From NCBI GenBank assembly GCA_029560455.1, contig JAKQKW010000054.1, forward strand, positions 1 through 19,445: DNA of 19,445 bases, read 5' to 3'. A program made the position numbers and the translations under genes. The notes under the pieces were generated by a model. That model did no database searches, had not been told where the DNA came from, and saw only the letters and a list, made by a program, of their open reading frames with translations. The DNA is from Candidatus Rifleibacteriota bacterium. GTDB taxonomy: Bacteria; Riflebacteria; Ozemobacteria; Ozemobacterales; Ozemobacteraceae. Shown here piece after piece: positions 1 through 7,914 of this stretch; within the stretch, counting starts at the first letter, position 1; each line of letters opens with the position of its first letter.

Positions 1-563
1 ATAATAACCGCACCGTTTCTGATGACAGTGATTTTTCCGGCATCAACGCCACGCTCAATCAGGAAGTTGCGAATGACGTCAGAAGGGCAGATTATCGCGT
101 CTGATCGTTGCAGACATTCGTTTTCGATGTTTCTGATTTTATCGAGCGCCACCGAAGTGATGTTTCTGAACCTGACCGGCAGCTCGATCGACGGCAGGGC
201 ATTGACTTCAAATACGGTGCGGCACTGCGATGCAACCCCGCGCAAAATCGGCAGCCCGCCCCATGGATCGCGAAAATGAGCGATTCTGAGGTCATTTTTC
301 AGAAGCTCTGCATGAAACTGCACAAACTGTGAAAATTCACCGGCTTTTCTGAGAAAGTTGTGTTCATCAGAGATCATTCGCCGTATTTCACAGTTGCCTT
401 CGAACTGCCAGGCCGGCAGTTCTGGCGAACCGAGTGCCAGCAGCAGCCCGTTGCCAAAATGCTCGAACAGGGCGGTAGAAAATTCGCGAATGTGAATTGC
501 CGCCCCTTTGGGTGCAGGGTAAGTATCAAAAGCGGCATAAAGACACTCAGGCGGCCGATGCAT
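1..563 (-). CDS. Glycosyltransferase family 4-like protein, N-terminal part (partial)
   Basis: Translating the minus strand from the ATG at 563 gives 187 codons open to the window edge, so the C-terminal nucleotide-sugar-binding domain is missing. The N-terminus has a Rossmann-type opening with YPAPKGAAIHI (about residues 16-26), the usual loop where GT4/GT-B enzymes bind acceptor. Near residues 157-183 it reads CPSDVIRNFLIERGV followed by KITVIRNGA, the hinge motif of GT4 glycosyltransferases. The start is fixed by a GGAGAG Shine-Dalgarno eight bases upstream and an in-frame TAA two codons before the ATG. By family it would transfer a sugar from an activated donor to a glycan or lipid acceptor at the cytoplasmic face; donor and acceptor cannot be told from this part. 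It is divergent from the Uup gene. The family call is fairly secure, the substrate unknown. Confidence 0.8.
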   Translation of the reverse strand, partial: MHRPPECLYAAFDTYPAPKGAAIHIREFSTALFEHFGNGLLLALGSPELPAWQFEGNCEIRRMISDEHNFLRKAGEFSQFVQFHAELLKNDLRIAHFRDPWGGLPILRGVASQCRTVFEVNALPSIELPVRFRNITSVALDKIRNIENECLQRSDAIICPSDVIRNFLIERGVDAGKITVIRNGAVI

Positions 564-593
564 CAGTTACTCTCCGGTTATTTATCTCTGCGC

Positions 594-602
594 ATTTTAC
601 CA
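594..602 (-). promoter_or_regulatory. Possible extended -10 promoter for the glycosyltransferase gene
   Basis: Read on the minus strand this is TGGTAAAAT, an extended -10 (TGnTAAAAT) with no recognisable -35. It would place the transcription start about 24 bases before the ATG at 563, a reasonable leader length that includes the GGAGAG site. The rest of the 564-780 divergent gap shows nothing else clear; I did not find a convincing promoter facing the Uup gene. Confidence 0.33.
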
Positions 603-780
603 TCACGCAGCCACCCGGGCCATTATTATTGATCGCTGCATAATTAAAATCTGGCTTACCGGTTCGGCGGCCTTGTCTGGCAGTCAGCTTGTATCAGGTG
701 CGTAAATATAGATTTTTCTCGCCTGCCGGGGCGGTTTAGAGTATGCTGTCTGTCTGAAATTTTACGCTTTTCTGGAGATA

Positions 781-2691
781 ATGAGCGAAATGGCACTTGT
801 TTCACTGCAGAATGTCAGCCTTTCTTTCGGCGGTACGGTCATTCTCGAGAACCTCAACCTGCAGATCGAGAAAAACCAGCGCATCTGCCTGCTTGGCCGC
901 AATGGGGCCGGAAAAACGACACTGATGCGCACTCTGGCCGGCGAAGTCAAGCCTGACTCCGGCACCGTTCAGACCGGCACCGATGTGCGGGTTTCCTATT
1001 TCGCTCAGAATATTCCGCTGGATCTTCAGGGCAGCGCATTTGCCATTATCGCCGATGCCCTCGGCGAAAGCGGCCGACTGATTGTCAGTTATCACGAAGC
1101 TGAGAATGCTCTCAAAGCGGGCAGTCCCGATGCCGCCGAGGAGCTCGAAGTCCTGCGCCAGCAGATGGACAAACTCGAAGCCTGGAAGCTGCTCGACGAT
1201 ATCGGCCGCATCATTTCGCGCATGGATATCGACGCTGACTGGCACTATGAAAGTCTTTCGGGCGGGCAGAAACGCCGGGTGCTGCTGGCGGCGGCCCTGG
1301 TTTCGCAGCCAGACGTGCTGCTGCTCGACGAACCAACCAACCACCTCGATATCGATACAATCGCCTGGCTCGAAGATTTTCTTCTGCGCACCGGTATCAC
1401 GATTCTCTTTGTTACCCATGACCGCATGCTGTTGCGCCGGCTGGCGAACCGCATCATCGAGGTCGACCGCGGCCGTATTTACGACTGGGAATGCAACTAC
1501 GACACCTTTCTGGCACGCAAGGAAGAAGTTCTTGCCGCCGAAATGAAAGACTGGGAACGCTTCGACAAAAAACTCGCTCAGGAAGAAGTCTGGATCAGAA
1601 AAGGCGTCAAGGCCCGCGGCAGCCGCAACGAAGGCCGTGTCAAAGCGCTGAAAAAAATGCGCGAAGAGAGAAAACAGCGGCGGCAGCATGTCGGCAAGGT
1701 CAACATGCAGATCAGCCAGGCGGCTAACTCAGGCCGCGACGTTATCGAAGCGAAAAACATCAGTTTTGCCTATGGCGATAAACAGATCATCAGAGACTTT
1801 TCGCTGAAAATCTGCCGTGGCGACAAGATCGGCGTCGTCGGTGCCAACGGTTGCGGCAAAACAACGCTGGTTAAGCTTCTGTTGGGTCAGTTGCAGCCGG
1901 CTACCGGCGAAGTCAGCTATGGCACGAGCCTCGAAACGGTTTATTTCGACCAGATGAGAGCCCAGCTCGATGAGCAGAAAACCGTCTGGGAAAACGTGCA
2001 GCCCAGTGGCGATACAGTCGAAGTCAACGGGCGCAGTATTCATATCATTACCTACCTGCAGAATTTTTTGTTCAATTCAGAGCGGGCAAAAACCAAAGTC
2101 AGCATTCTTTCCGGCGGCGAGCGTAACCGCGTGCTGCTGGCGCGACTGTTTACCATGCCGGCCAATCTGCTGGTTCTCGATGAGCCGACCAACGATCTCG
2201 ACATAGAAACCCTCGAACTGCTCGAAGAACTGCTTGTCGAGTTCGGCGGCACGGTTCTGCTGATCTGCCATGACCGAACCTTCTTGAACAATGTGGTTTC
2301 GAGCACCGTCGTTTTTGCCGGTAATGGCGAAGTCAGAGAGATTATCGGCGGCTATGACGAATGGATGGCCGAACGCCGCGTGCTTGAAGACGCGCAGCAG
2401 AAAGCCCAGGAAGCAGAAAGGGCACGGCAGGCGCAGCAGGCCAGGGCCGCCGCTTCCGAAAACCGGCCGCAGAAGCTGAGCTTTAAAGAAAAGCAGGAAC
2501 TGCAGTCTTTGCCGGGCATGATTCAGGCAGCCGAAACCGAGATTTCAGAAATTCAGAAGCGCCTGGCTGACCCGTCTTTTTATAAATCGGGTGAGAATTC
2601 CGGGCAACTGCACAGCCGCCTGCTCGAGCTCGAAGAAAATCTGATGGTCTGGCTCGAACGCTGGGAAGAACTCGAAAAGAAGCAGGGCTGA
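781..2691 (+). CDS. uup: ABC-F ATPase, Uup type
   Basis: A 636-aa soluble twin-ABC protein without membrane segments. ABC1 has Walker A GRNGAGKTT (about 39-47), signature LSGGQ (159-163) and Walker B LLLDEPTNHLD (D183, E184). ABC2 has GANGCGKTT (from 354), LSGGE (443-447) and LVLDEPTNDLD (D467, E468). The inter-domain linker is long, charged and probably helical (about 240-310). The C-terminus (about 565-636) begins KLSFKEKQEL and ends in a coiled coil, the hallmark of the Uup branch rather than EttA. Uup proteins bind ribosomes or branched DNA and influence translation and transposon excision. The start is ambiguous: ATG 781 lies only 3 bases after GGAG (774-777), while ATG 790 (MALVSLQN) lies 12 bases after it and matches the usual family N-terminus. 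All catalytic residues are intact. It is followed after 153 bases by the nucleotidase gene on the same strand. Confidence 0.93.
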   Translation: MSEMALVSLQNVSLSFGGTVILENLNLQIEKNQRICLLGRNGAGKTTLMRTLAGEVKPDSGTVQTGTDVRVSYFAQNIPLDLQGSAFAIIADALGESGRLIVSYHEAENALKAGSPDAAEELEVLRQQMDKLEAWKLLDDIGRIISRMDIDADWHYESLSGGQKRRVLLAAALVSQPDVLLLDEPTNHLDIDTIAWLEDFLLRTGITILFVTHDRMLLRRLANRIIEVDRGRIYDWECNYDTFLARKEEVLAAEMKDWERFDKKLAQEEVWIRKGVKARGSRNEGRVKALKKMREERKQRRQHVGKVNMQISQAANSGRDVIEAKNISFAYGDKQIIRDFSLKICRGDKIGVVGANGCGKTTLVKLLLGQLQPATGEVSYGTSLETVYFDQMRAQLDEQKTVWENVQPSGDTVEVNGRSIHIITYLQNFLFNSERAKTKVSILSGGERNRVLLARLFTMPANLLVLDEPTNDLDIETLELLEELLVEFGGTVLLICHDRTFLNNVVSSTVVFAGNGEVREIIGGYDEWMAERRVLEDAQQKAQEAERARQAQQARAAASENRPQKLSFKEKQELQSLPGMIQAAETEISEIQKRLADPSFYKSGENSGQLHSRLLELEENLMVWLERWEELEKKQG

Positions 2692-2844
2692 TTCGCTATA
2701 CGAAAACTCATCGAAGATAGGCCGCGCCGGACGAATCGGTATAAAAATTCAATGCACTCCTGTATATCGTAAAGAATTCGTTCGATTCTGCCGATGCGGC
2801 GCCTGACGCCCTGAACTATCTCATCTGACCGGCGGTGGAAATAT

Positions 2845-3783
2845 ATGCCTTTCGAAATCAAGGATAAGCTTGTTATAGCGGTTGCCTCGAGCGCTCTGTT
2901 CGATCTCAGCGAATCTGACAAGGTCTTTAAAGAACGCGGTTACGACAATTACCGCAAATACCAGCGTCAGAAGCAGAATGTGCCGTTGAAGCCGGGGGTC
3001 GCTTTTCCTTTCGTCAGGCGCCTGCTGTCGATAAACAAGCGTTTTCCTGGTCGACAGCCGATCGAGGTGGTGCTGCTGTCTAAGAATGACCCAGATACCG
3101 GCCTGCGCGTTTTCAATTCGATGCACCACTACAATCTCGAAATCATCAGAGCCGGCTTTCTGAACGGCAAATCGCCGATCAAGTATATTCCGGCTTTCAA
3201 CGCCTCGCTGTTTCTGTCGGCCAGCGCCGAAGATGTCAAAGAGGCTATCAGGGCAGGTTACCCGGCCGGAACCGTTCTCGGCAGCGCTTTCGAAGATGAT
3301 ATGTCCGATGACGAACTGCGTATCGCCTTTGACTTTGACGGCGTTCTCGTCGATGACGAGGCCGAAAAAGTGTTCCAGGAAAGCCATGATATCGACCAGT
3401 TTCATGAATCTGAGTCGCGGCAGGCCGACAAACCGCTTGACCCGGGCCCGCTTTTCAAACTTTTCAAACAGTTGTCGGTGTTTCAGAAGTTCGATCGTCT
3501 GCAGGAAAGGCGCATAAAAGGCTATAAAAGGTTTCTGCGCATTGCCATCGTCACTGCCCGCAGTGCCCCGGCCCATGAACGCGCCATTAACACGCTGCGA
3601 AAATGGAAAATGCACATCGACGAGGCCTTTTTTCTTGGTGGCATCGAGAAACGCAGAATTCTCGAGGTAATGCACCCGCATATTTTCTTTGACGACCAGA
3701 TGGTGCATCTCAAATCGGCATCGGGCAAGAGTATTCCGTCGGTTCATATTCCGTTCGGCATTACCAATCTCGATAAGGTCTGA
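2845..3783 (+). CDS. 5'-nucleotidase, cytosolic cN-I family (HAD fold)
   Basis: A 312-aa soluble protein. The N-terminal half carries the cN-I family signature: LVIAVASSALFDL (9-21), then LKPGVAFPFVRRLL, then EVVLLSKNDPDTGLRVFNS (74-92) and a long IPAFNASLFLSA stretch. The HAD core follows: nucleophile motif DFDGVL (163-168), motif II VTARS (236-240) and acidic motif IV FFDDQ (281-285). Family members hydrolyse nucleoside 5'-monophosphates, best known for AMP in animals; the bacterial homologues are little studied. The length is about that of the family, with nothing missing. The GGTGG at 2834-2838 is an acceptable ribosome site. Its stop lies two bases before the ATG of the RluA-family gene, so the pair is probably co-transcribed and translationally coupled. 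Substrate specificity is inferred only from family. Confidence 0.88.
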   Translation: MPFEIKDKLVIAVASSALFDLSESDKVFKERGYDNYRKYQRQKQNVPLKPGVAFPFVRRLLSINKRFPGRQPIEVVLLSKNDPDTGLRVFNSMHHYNLEIIRAGFLNGKSPIKYIPAFNASLFLSASAEDVKEAIRAGYPAGTVLGSAFEDDMSDDELRIAFDFDGVLVDDEAEKVFQESHDIDQFHESESRQADKPLDPGPLFKLFKQLSVFQKFDRLQERRIKGYKRFLRIAIVTARSAPAHERAINTLRKWKMHIDEAFFLGGIEKRRILEVMHPHIFFDDQMVHLKSASGKSIPSVHIPFGITNLDKV

Positions 3784-3785
3784 AG

Positions 3786-4769
3786 ATGAGGTTCTGCCTC
3801 GAACTCAAAACTTCAATAACCGAGCATTCGGCCGGCGAAACCCTTATTGAATCGGTTACCAGGCGTTTTACCTACTGCGACCGCGCTGCGTGGCTCGACC
3901 GCATCGCCAGCGGCCAGTTGAAGGTTAACGGTCTGGAAGCCGCCCCCGAGGTCATTCTCAAGCCCGGTGATGAACTGCAGTTCTGCATTCCTGATTTTTA
4001 CGAACGCGACCTGGATACCCGTTATCACAAGATCTGGGAAAATGAAAATCTGATTCTGGTCAGCAAGCCGGCTGATCTGCCGGTTCACGGCAATCACCGT
4101 TTCATTTTTCAGACAATGACCGCAATTCTGCGCCGCGATGAAGGCCTGCCCGACCTTAACCCGCTGCACCGGCTTGATCGCGAAACCAGCGGTCTGATGC
4201 TGTTTATGAAAAAGAATTTCACCAACCGTCGGTTGAGGCGCGATCCTGGTCAGATTCTCAAAGAAAAGTTTTATCTGGCGGTTGTTGCCGGCAGTTTCCC
4301 GCAGTCGCACGTTATGATCGATCAGCCTCTTAAAGAGGCCGGCGAACCACCGGTGCGTTATAAAATGCTGCCGGCAGATGAAGGGGAGGGTAAGGCGGCA
4401 CGCAGTGAAGTCTTTCGACTCGGTATCGGCGACAACGAGAGTCTTCTGCTGGTAAGGCTCGAAACCGGGCGCAAGCATCAGATCCGGGCGCATCTTGCGC
4501 ATCTAGGTTTTCCGCTGGTGGGCGATAAGCTCTACGCCAATGACGGGCTGTATTTTATCAAGCGCTGCAACGATCAGCTGGGCCCTGAAGACATAGAAGA
4601 AATGGGAGCGCCACATCATCTGCTGCACGCCTATGCCTTGTGGCTGCAGCTGCCGATTGAGGGGCGGCAACTGTTCGTTTCTGAGTTTTTCCCTGACGAG
4701 CTGGCGCTGCGGTTGCCACGTTTTGGTGACTGGCAGACCGCTGCTCAGGCAATTATTTCGTCATATTGA
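3786..4769 (+). CDS. RluA-family RNA pseudouridine synthase
   Basis: A 327-aa protein with an N-terminal S4-like RNA-binding domain (about 17-70, including WLDRIASGQLKVNG and ILKPGDEL) and a pseudouridine synthase domain. The catalytic motif is HRLDRETSG (128-136), with D131 the catalytic aspartate; RKHQIRAHLAHLGFPLVGDKLY-type sequence follows at about 229-250. Such enzymes isomerise uridine in 23S rRNA or tRNA. The branch (RluA, RluC, RluD or TruC-like) cannot be settled by eye, so no symbol is given. There is an insertion rich in acidic residues and histidines at about 255-280 (FIKRCNDQLGPEDIEEM, then HHLLHAYAL). AAGGT at 3776-3780, inside the end of the preceding gene, serves as ribosome site. 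The 3' end overlaps the convergent GNAT gene by 17 bases. Confidence 0.9.
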   Translation: MRFCLELKTSITEHSAGETLIESVTRRFTYCDRAAWLDRIASGQLKVNGLEAAPEVILKPGDELQFCIPDFYERDLDTRYHKIWENENLILVSKPADLPVHGNHRFIFQTMTAILRRDEGLPDLNPLHRLDRETSGLMLFMKKNFTNRRLRRDPGQILKEKFYLAVVAGSFPQSHVMIDQPLKEAGEPPVRYKMLPADEGEGKAARSEVFRLGIGDNESLLLVRLETGRKHQIRAHLAHLGFPLVGDKLYANDGLYFIKRCNDQLGPEDIEEMGAPHHLLHAYALWLQLPIEGRQLFVSEFFPDELALRLPRFGDWQTAAQAIISSY

Positions 4770-5253
4770 GGGCGAGAATGTAGTCATCCATGACGAAGCC
4801 GCCGCCGATGTCGGTTACGGTGGGGCCTTCGTTGATAAAGCCAAGCTTTTCGTAGGCCTGCAAAGCCAGCTTGTTATTTTTATTCACCGTCAGGCTGATG
4901 CGTTTGAGGCAGTTGTCTGCGGCGACCGCTTTGACGAACTGCAGGGCTCTGGCTGCCAGACCGCGGCCGCGCATGCGCGCTCTCAAATAAAGCTTGCTGA
5001 GAAAAACCTCGTTCGGGCGCAGCTGAATTGCAAAGTAACCTTCGGCATTGCCGGCGAAATGAATGAGAAAATAGACGAGTTCGCCGCTGTCGATCTGCTG
5101 CATTATCGCTTCGGGGCTCTGAAAACGGCCGATCATGTATTGTACCTGACCGGCGCCGATAATCGGAGTGTAGTGTTCCTGCCAGATTTCGGCCGCCAGC
5201 GCGGCGATTGTCTGTATCTGTTCGCGGGTGGCTACCCTGATGATTTCGATCAT
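4753..5253 (-). CDS. GNAT-family N-acetyltransferase
   Basis: A 166-aa soluble protein. The acetyl-CoA pyrophosphate-binding motif A is RMRGRGLAARALQFV (about 97-111), preceded by the strand VFLSKLYL and followed by RISLTVNKNNKLALQAYEKLGF, the usual GNAT motif B with the AYEKLGF helix. The N-terminal part (EIWQEHYTPIIG, then a helix with GRFQSPEAI) resembles the PhnO/RimI-like small-molecule or peptide acetylases. The substrate is not predictable. The open frame continues upstream to 5493, but the start at 5253 is preferred: it has GGAG (minus strand, 5261-5264) seven bases before it, and the upstream part looks noncoding. It converges with and overlaps the RluA-family gene, and is divergent from the transporter gene across a 282-base gap. 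Confidence 0.85.
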   Translation of the reverse strand: MIEIIRVATREQIQTIAALAAEIWQEHYTPIIGAGQVQYMIGRFQSPEAIMQQIDSGELVYFLIHFAGNAEGYFAIQLRPNEVFLSKLYLRARMRGRGLAARALQFVKAVAADNCLKRISLTVNKNNKLALQAYEKLGFINEGPTVTDIGGGFVMDDYILALNMTK

Positions 5254-5260
5254 AACTGCT

Positions 5261-5264
5261 CTCC
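5261..5264 (-). promoter_or_regulatory. Ribosome binding site deciding the GNAT start
   Basis: Minus-strand GGAG, seven bases before the ATG at 5253. It selects the 166-aa form over a longer in-frame reading that begins at 5493. Confidence 0.7.
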
Positions 5265-5314
5265 AAGCTCTGTCGGCACTGCCCGATCTGAAATATTTGC
5301 AGGGTATGATAGCA

Positions 5315-5330
5315 ATTTTTCCTGAAAAAT
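5315..5330. promoter_or_regulatory. Perfect short inverted repeat, possible operator
   Basis: ATTTTTCCTGAAAAAT, two 7-base arms around a 2-base spacer, in the divergent gap between the GNAT and transporter genes, 62 bases before the GNAT start. Such a compact symmetrical site suits a dimeric regulator, but AT-rich palindromes of this size also occur by chance. Confidence 0.25.
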
Positions 5331-5465
5331 ACATTACAAAAGTTGTGCAGGACAAAAAATGGCGAAAATCGAATAAAAGGGGCGTAATGCTTTGCACAGG
5401 TTCGAAAAAAATGGTGCAGGTTGTTTGCAGATTTAGAAGCGCCGCAATCTGCCAGAAAATGACTT

Positions 5466-5493
5466 TTGCGGTTTGGGCAAAGAGGCGTATCAT
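5466..5493 (+). promoter_or_regulatory. Possible promoter for the transporter gene
   Basis: TTGCGG (5466-5471), 16-base spacer, TATCAT (5488-5493). The -35 has only three consensus matches. It would give a leader of about 35 bases before the ATG at 5536. Confidence 0.27.
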
Positions 5494-5523
5494 CCGTCCG
5501 TTTCTTCAGTTGTTCAGTGCCGC

Positions 5524-5529
5524 AAGGAG
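5524..5529 (+). promoter_or_regulatory. Ribosome binding site deciding the transporter start
   Basis: AAGGAG, six bases before the ATG at 5536. It selects this start over an upstream in-frame ATG at 5473, whose extra 21 residues are hydrophilic and would sit badly before the first membrane segment. Confidence 0.75.
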
Positions 5530-5535
5530 TTTTTT

Positions 5536-6774
5536 ATGCCGCTTTACACAGTTTTACCTTTCATAGCATGGCTGCTTACCATCGCGCTGGCGCCCCTGCT
5601 TTTTGAGCATTTCTGGGAACGCAACCGCAACAAGGCTTTGCTGAGCGGTCTTTTTGCATTGCCGGTTTTTTATTATCTGATCACGCATCAGATGCAGAAA
5701 GAACTGATTCTGAGTGCTGAAGAGTATTTTTCTTTCATTGTACTGCTGGGTTCACTGTTTGTGGTTTCGGGCGGCATTCTGGTCGAGGGCGATATCAGGG
5801 CGACGCCGCGCAACAACTCAATTTTGTTCATTATCGGCGCCATTCTTTCGAATTTTATCGGCACGACCGGGGCCAGCATGGTTCTGATCAGACCGTTGCT
5901 CAAGATTAACTCACAGCGCACCCGTATCGTGCATATTCCGGTATTTTTTATCTTTATCGTCAGCAATCTTGGCGGCTGTCTGACGCCTCTCGGCGACCCG
6001 CCGGTTTTTCTCGGCTTTTTGAAAGGTGTGCCGTTTTTCTGGACTCTCAGCCTGCTGCCGATGTGGCTGCTGAATCTGGCAATGGTGCTTGGTGCTTTTT
6101 ATCTGATCGATTCGTATAACTATCGCCTCGAACCCGAATCGGCCATAAACCGCGACAAAGAAGAAATCGACCCGGTCAAGGTTTCGGGAAAACGCAATAC
6201 CTGGTTTCTGCTCGGCATTATTTCTGCCGTGTTCATGCCGACGCCCGCCAGGGAAATCGTCATGATCGCCATGACCGTAATGTCATTGCGCCTGACTCCG
6301 CAGCATTGCCGCGTTAAAAACAGCTTCTCGTTCGGGCCGATCAATGAGGTGGCCATTCTTTTCGCCGGCATTTTTGTAACCATGATTCCGGCCCTGATCA
6401 TTCTTAAAGAACGCGGGGTTGAACTTGGAATTACCCAGCCGTGGCAGTTTTTCTGGGTAACCGGCACTCTGTCATCGTTTCTTGATAATGCGCCGACTTA
6501 CCTCACCGACCTTTCGCTGGCCCAGGGTATGGCAGCCAAAGACCCTTCGATGATGAGGGAAGTCGTCGGCATACCGAATGTCTATTTACGGGCCATCAGT
6601 GCAGGTGCCGTGTTTATGGGTGCAAATACTTACATCGGCAATGGCCCGAACTTTATGGTCAAAACCATATCAGAAGCCTCTGGCGTCAAAATGCCTTCAT
6701 TCTTTGGCTACATCGCATATTCACTGCTGATTCTGATTCCGGTTTTCATACTCGACACCCTGCTGTTCTTCTAA
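5536..6774 (+). CDS. Ion transporter superfamily membrane protein (CitMHS_2 / Na+:H+ antiporter-like)
   Basis: A 412-aa polytopic membrane protein with about ten to eleven hydrophobic segments, starting MPLYTVLPFIAWLLTIAL. Two re-entrant-type half repeats are visible: NFIGTTGASMVLIRPLL followed by SNLGGCLTPLGDPPVFLG in the first half, and SSFLDNAPTYL followed by GANTYIGNGPNFMVK in the second. The pairs (T)GASM / LTPLGDPP and DNAPTY / YIGNGPN match the pattern of the NhaD/ArsB/CitM ion transporter superfamily. Automated annotation usually calls this family sodium:proton antiporter or putative citrate transporter; the real substrate is not determinable. A cytoplasmic loop rich in charges (about 195-220) separates the halves. 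It stands alone and its stop lies eight bases from the end of the convergent amidase gene, with no terminator visible between them. Confidence 0.85.
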   Translation: MPLYTVLPFIAWLLTIALAPLLFEHFWERNRNKALLSGLFALPVFYYLITHQMQKELILSAEEYFSFIVLLGSLFVVSGGILVEGDIRATPRNNSILFIIGAILSNFIGTTGASMVLIRPLLKINSQRTRIVHIPVFFIFIVSNLGGCLTPLGDPPVFLGFLKGVPFFWTLSLLPMWLLNLAMVLGAFYLIDSYNYRLEPESAINRDKEEIDPVKVSGKRNTWFLLGIISAVFMPTPAREIVMIAMTVMSLRLTPQHCRVKNSFSFGPINEVAILFAGIFVTMIPALIILKERGVELGITQPWQFFWVTGTLSSFLDNAPTYLTDLSLAQGMAAKDPSMMREVVGIPNVYLRAISAGAVFMGANTYIGNGPNFMVKTISEASGVKMPSFFGYIAYSLLILIPVFILDTLLFF

Positions 6775-6782
6775 AACCGGGT

Positions 6783-7904
6783 TTACTTTTTACTTTTCCG
6801 GGGCGGCCATGGAAACCATGTCCGATCCGGAAATTTATTTTTCAGCATGTATTGTTTCATATCTTCTTCAGATTCAAAGACTTTTATAATATCAAAAACC
6901 CTGAAGTGCTTTTCGCCGGCAATTTCAAGTTCAATAACCGGCCGTTGAACGCGGTCCTGGTCGGGTGGGTCGATGTCGAGAAGACACCAGCGCATGATAT
7001 TCCTGTCGCGGCATATCTGGCAGCGCTCAGGTCCACGTTTGCAATGCGGTATCTGCATAAAATTTACGCAATACCTGGGCATGGGAATAGTTGAGGTGGC
7101 ATCTAAATCTGTAACGACTGCGCCCATTGTCGGGATTGCATCGATCTGGGCGGTTTCTTCCGGTTCGCTTCTGACATACGCGAGAATACCCTGCAATATA
7201 GCTCCGGCCATCAGTTCCTGATTCTGCGGTTCTTTGATGAAGGCGGCATTAGAGGCATTGTTGAGATAAACCATTTCGATAACGACGGTGGGCACCTGCG
7301 AGAAAATTGAGCCGGTCAATGCGCCCTGTTTTGAGCCGACGTAGGTGACAGAATCGGTTTTGATCGGGTTAAGATGCAGGTGCTGCTTGAGGGTTTCTGC
7401 AAGGCCTTTCTGCATTGCTTCGGCTGCGGTGCGGCTTTTATCAATAACTTTCTGGGCCGGGCCGGTTACGCCATCGACCGTGCCCTGTCTATCGGGGTAA
7501 TAAACCGTACAGCCGGCGCCTTTGCCGGAATCGCAGTGCAGCCTGACCATCAGGGCAGCACTGGCGGCATTGGCGATTTCAGCGCGCTGACGGTTGGTTA
7601 CCATCTGGTCGACGCGGTCTTTGGTTTTGATGGCCTCCAGGCCGGCCTGATCATTTATCAGCTTTTCAAGTTTCAGGGCTACATCCCAGCATATCTGCAG
7701 TTCGGTCAGCCCATGGTGCGCGCAACCGTTGCTGGTTTCAGAGGGGTGACCCGGGTCGACTGCAATAATGGCCGGTGTGGTCGATTTTTCGTTCATGGTA
7801 GCGTTTTCCTGCCCCGACAAAGATTGAATCTGCAGACAAATAATGCATAAAGCTGCAATTAAAGCGACCGACAATCGCGAATTTTTGTGAGATCCGTTTT
7901 TCAT
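6783..7904 (-). CDS. Secreted N-acetylmuramoyl-L-alanine amidase (amidase_3) with Cys-rich C-terminal domain
   Basis: A 373-aa exported protein. The signal peptide is basic then hydrophobic (MKNGSHKNSRLSVALIAAL, to about residue 31). The amidase_3 domain (about 45-245) has all expected metal and catalytic residues: H53 in DPGHPSE, E68 in HHGLTE, H123 in VRLHCDS and catalytic E210 in VVIEMVYLNN. It would cut the amide bond between MurNAc and the stem peptide in the periplasm. Residues 275-366 form an extra domain with C279, C288, C295, C298 and C307 (PHCKRGPERCQICRDRN), followed by a mixed alpha/beta-looking tail; I do not recognise it. The start at 7904 has GAGG six bases upstream (minus strand); the longer frame to 8123 lacks a plausible signal. 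It is divergent from the EF-hand protein gene. Confidence 0.88.
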   Translation of the reverse strand: MKNGSHKNSRLSVALIAALCIICLQIQSLSGQENATMNEKSTTPAIIAVDPGHPSETSNGCAHHGLTELQICWDVALKLEKLINDQAGLEAIKTKDRVDQMVTNRQRAEIANAASAALMVRLHCDSGKGAGCTVYYPDRQGTVDGVTGPAQKVIDKSRTAAEAMQKGLAETLKQHLHLNPIKTDSVTYVGSKQGALTGSIFSQVPTVVIEMVYLNNASNAAFIKEPQNQELMAGAILQGILAYVRSEPEETAQIDAIPTMGAVVTDLDATSTIPMPRYCVNFMQIPHCKRGPERCQICRDRNIMRWCLLDIDPPDQDRVQRPVIELEIAGEKHFRVFDIIKVFESEEDMKQYMLKNKFPDRTWFPWPPRKSKK

Positions 7905-7910
7905 AAAGCA

Positions 7911-7914
7911 CCTC
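7911..7914 (-). promoter_or_regulatory. Ribosome binding site deciding the amidase start
   Basis: Minus-strand GAGG (GAGGTG in full), six bases before the ATG at 7904. With the signal peptide that begins there, it rejects the in-frame extension to 8123. Confidence 0.7.

Noticed and set aside
802..1689. Long minus-strand open frame (295 codons) opposite the Uup gene
   Set aside because: It lies wholly inside a well-supported ABC-F gene, has no recognisable domains or ribosome site, and such long antisense frames follow from the codon use of this genome (others lie at 2821-3747 and 3813-4502).
781..2691. Antibiotic-resistance ABC-F protein
   Set aside because: The C-terminal KLSFKEKQEL coiled-coil region identifies the housekeeping Uup branch; no resistance context is present.
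2692..2844. Small RNA or terminator between Uup and the nucleotidase gene
   Set aside because: Only a weak four-base stem (GGCG/CGCC near 2796) is visible and no T-tract follows; nothing supports an RNA gene.
5254..5493. N-terminal extension of the GNAT gene
   Set aside because: The extra 80 residues do not resemble the family, the DNA is AT-richer, and a good GGAG site sits before the ATG at 5253.
6770..6786. AAACCGGGTTT as terminator between transporter and amidase
   Set aside because: The palindrome leaves only one base for a loop, so it cannot form a hairpin.
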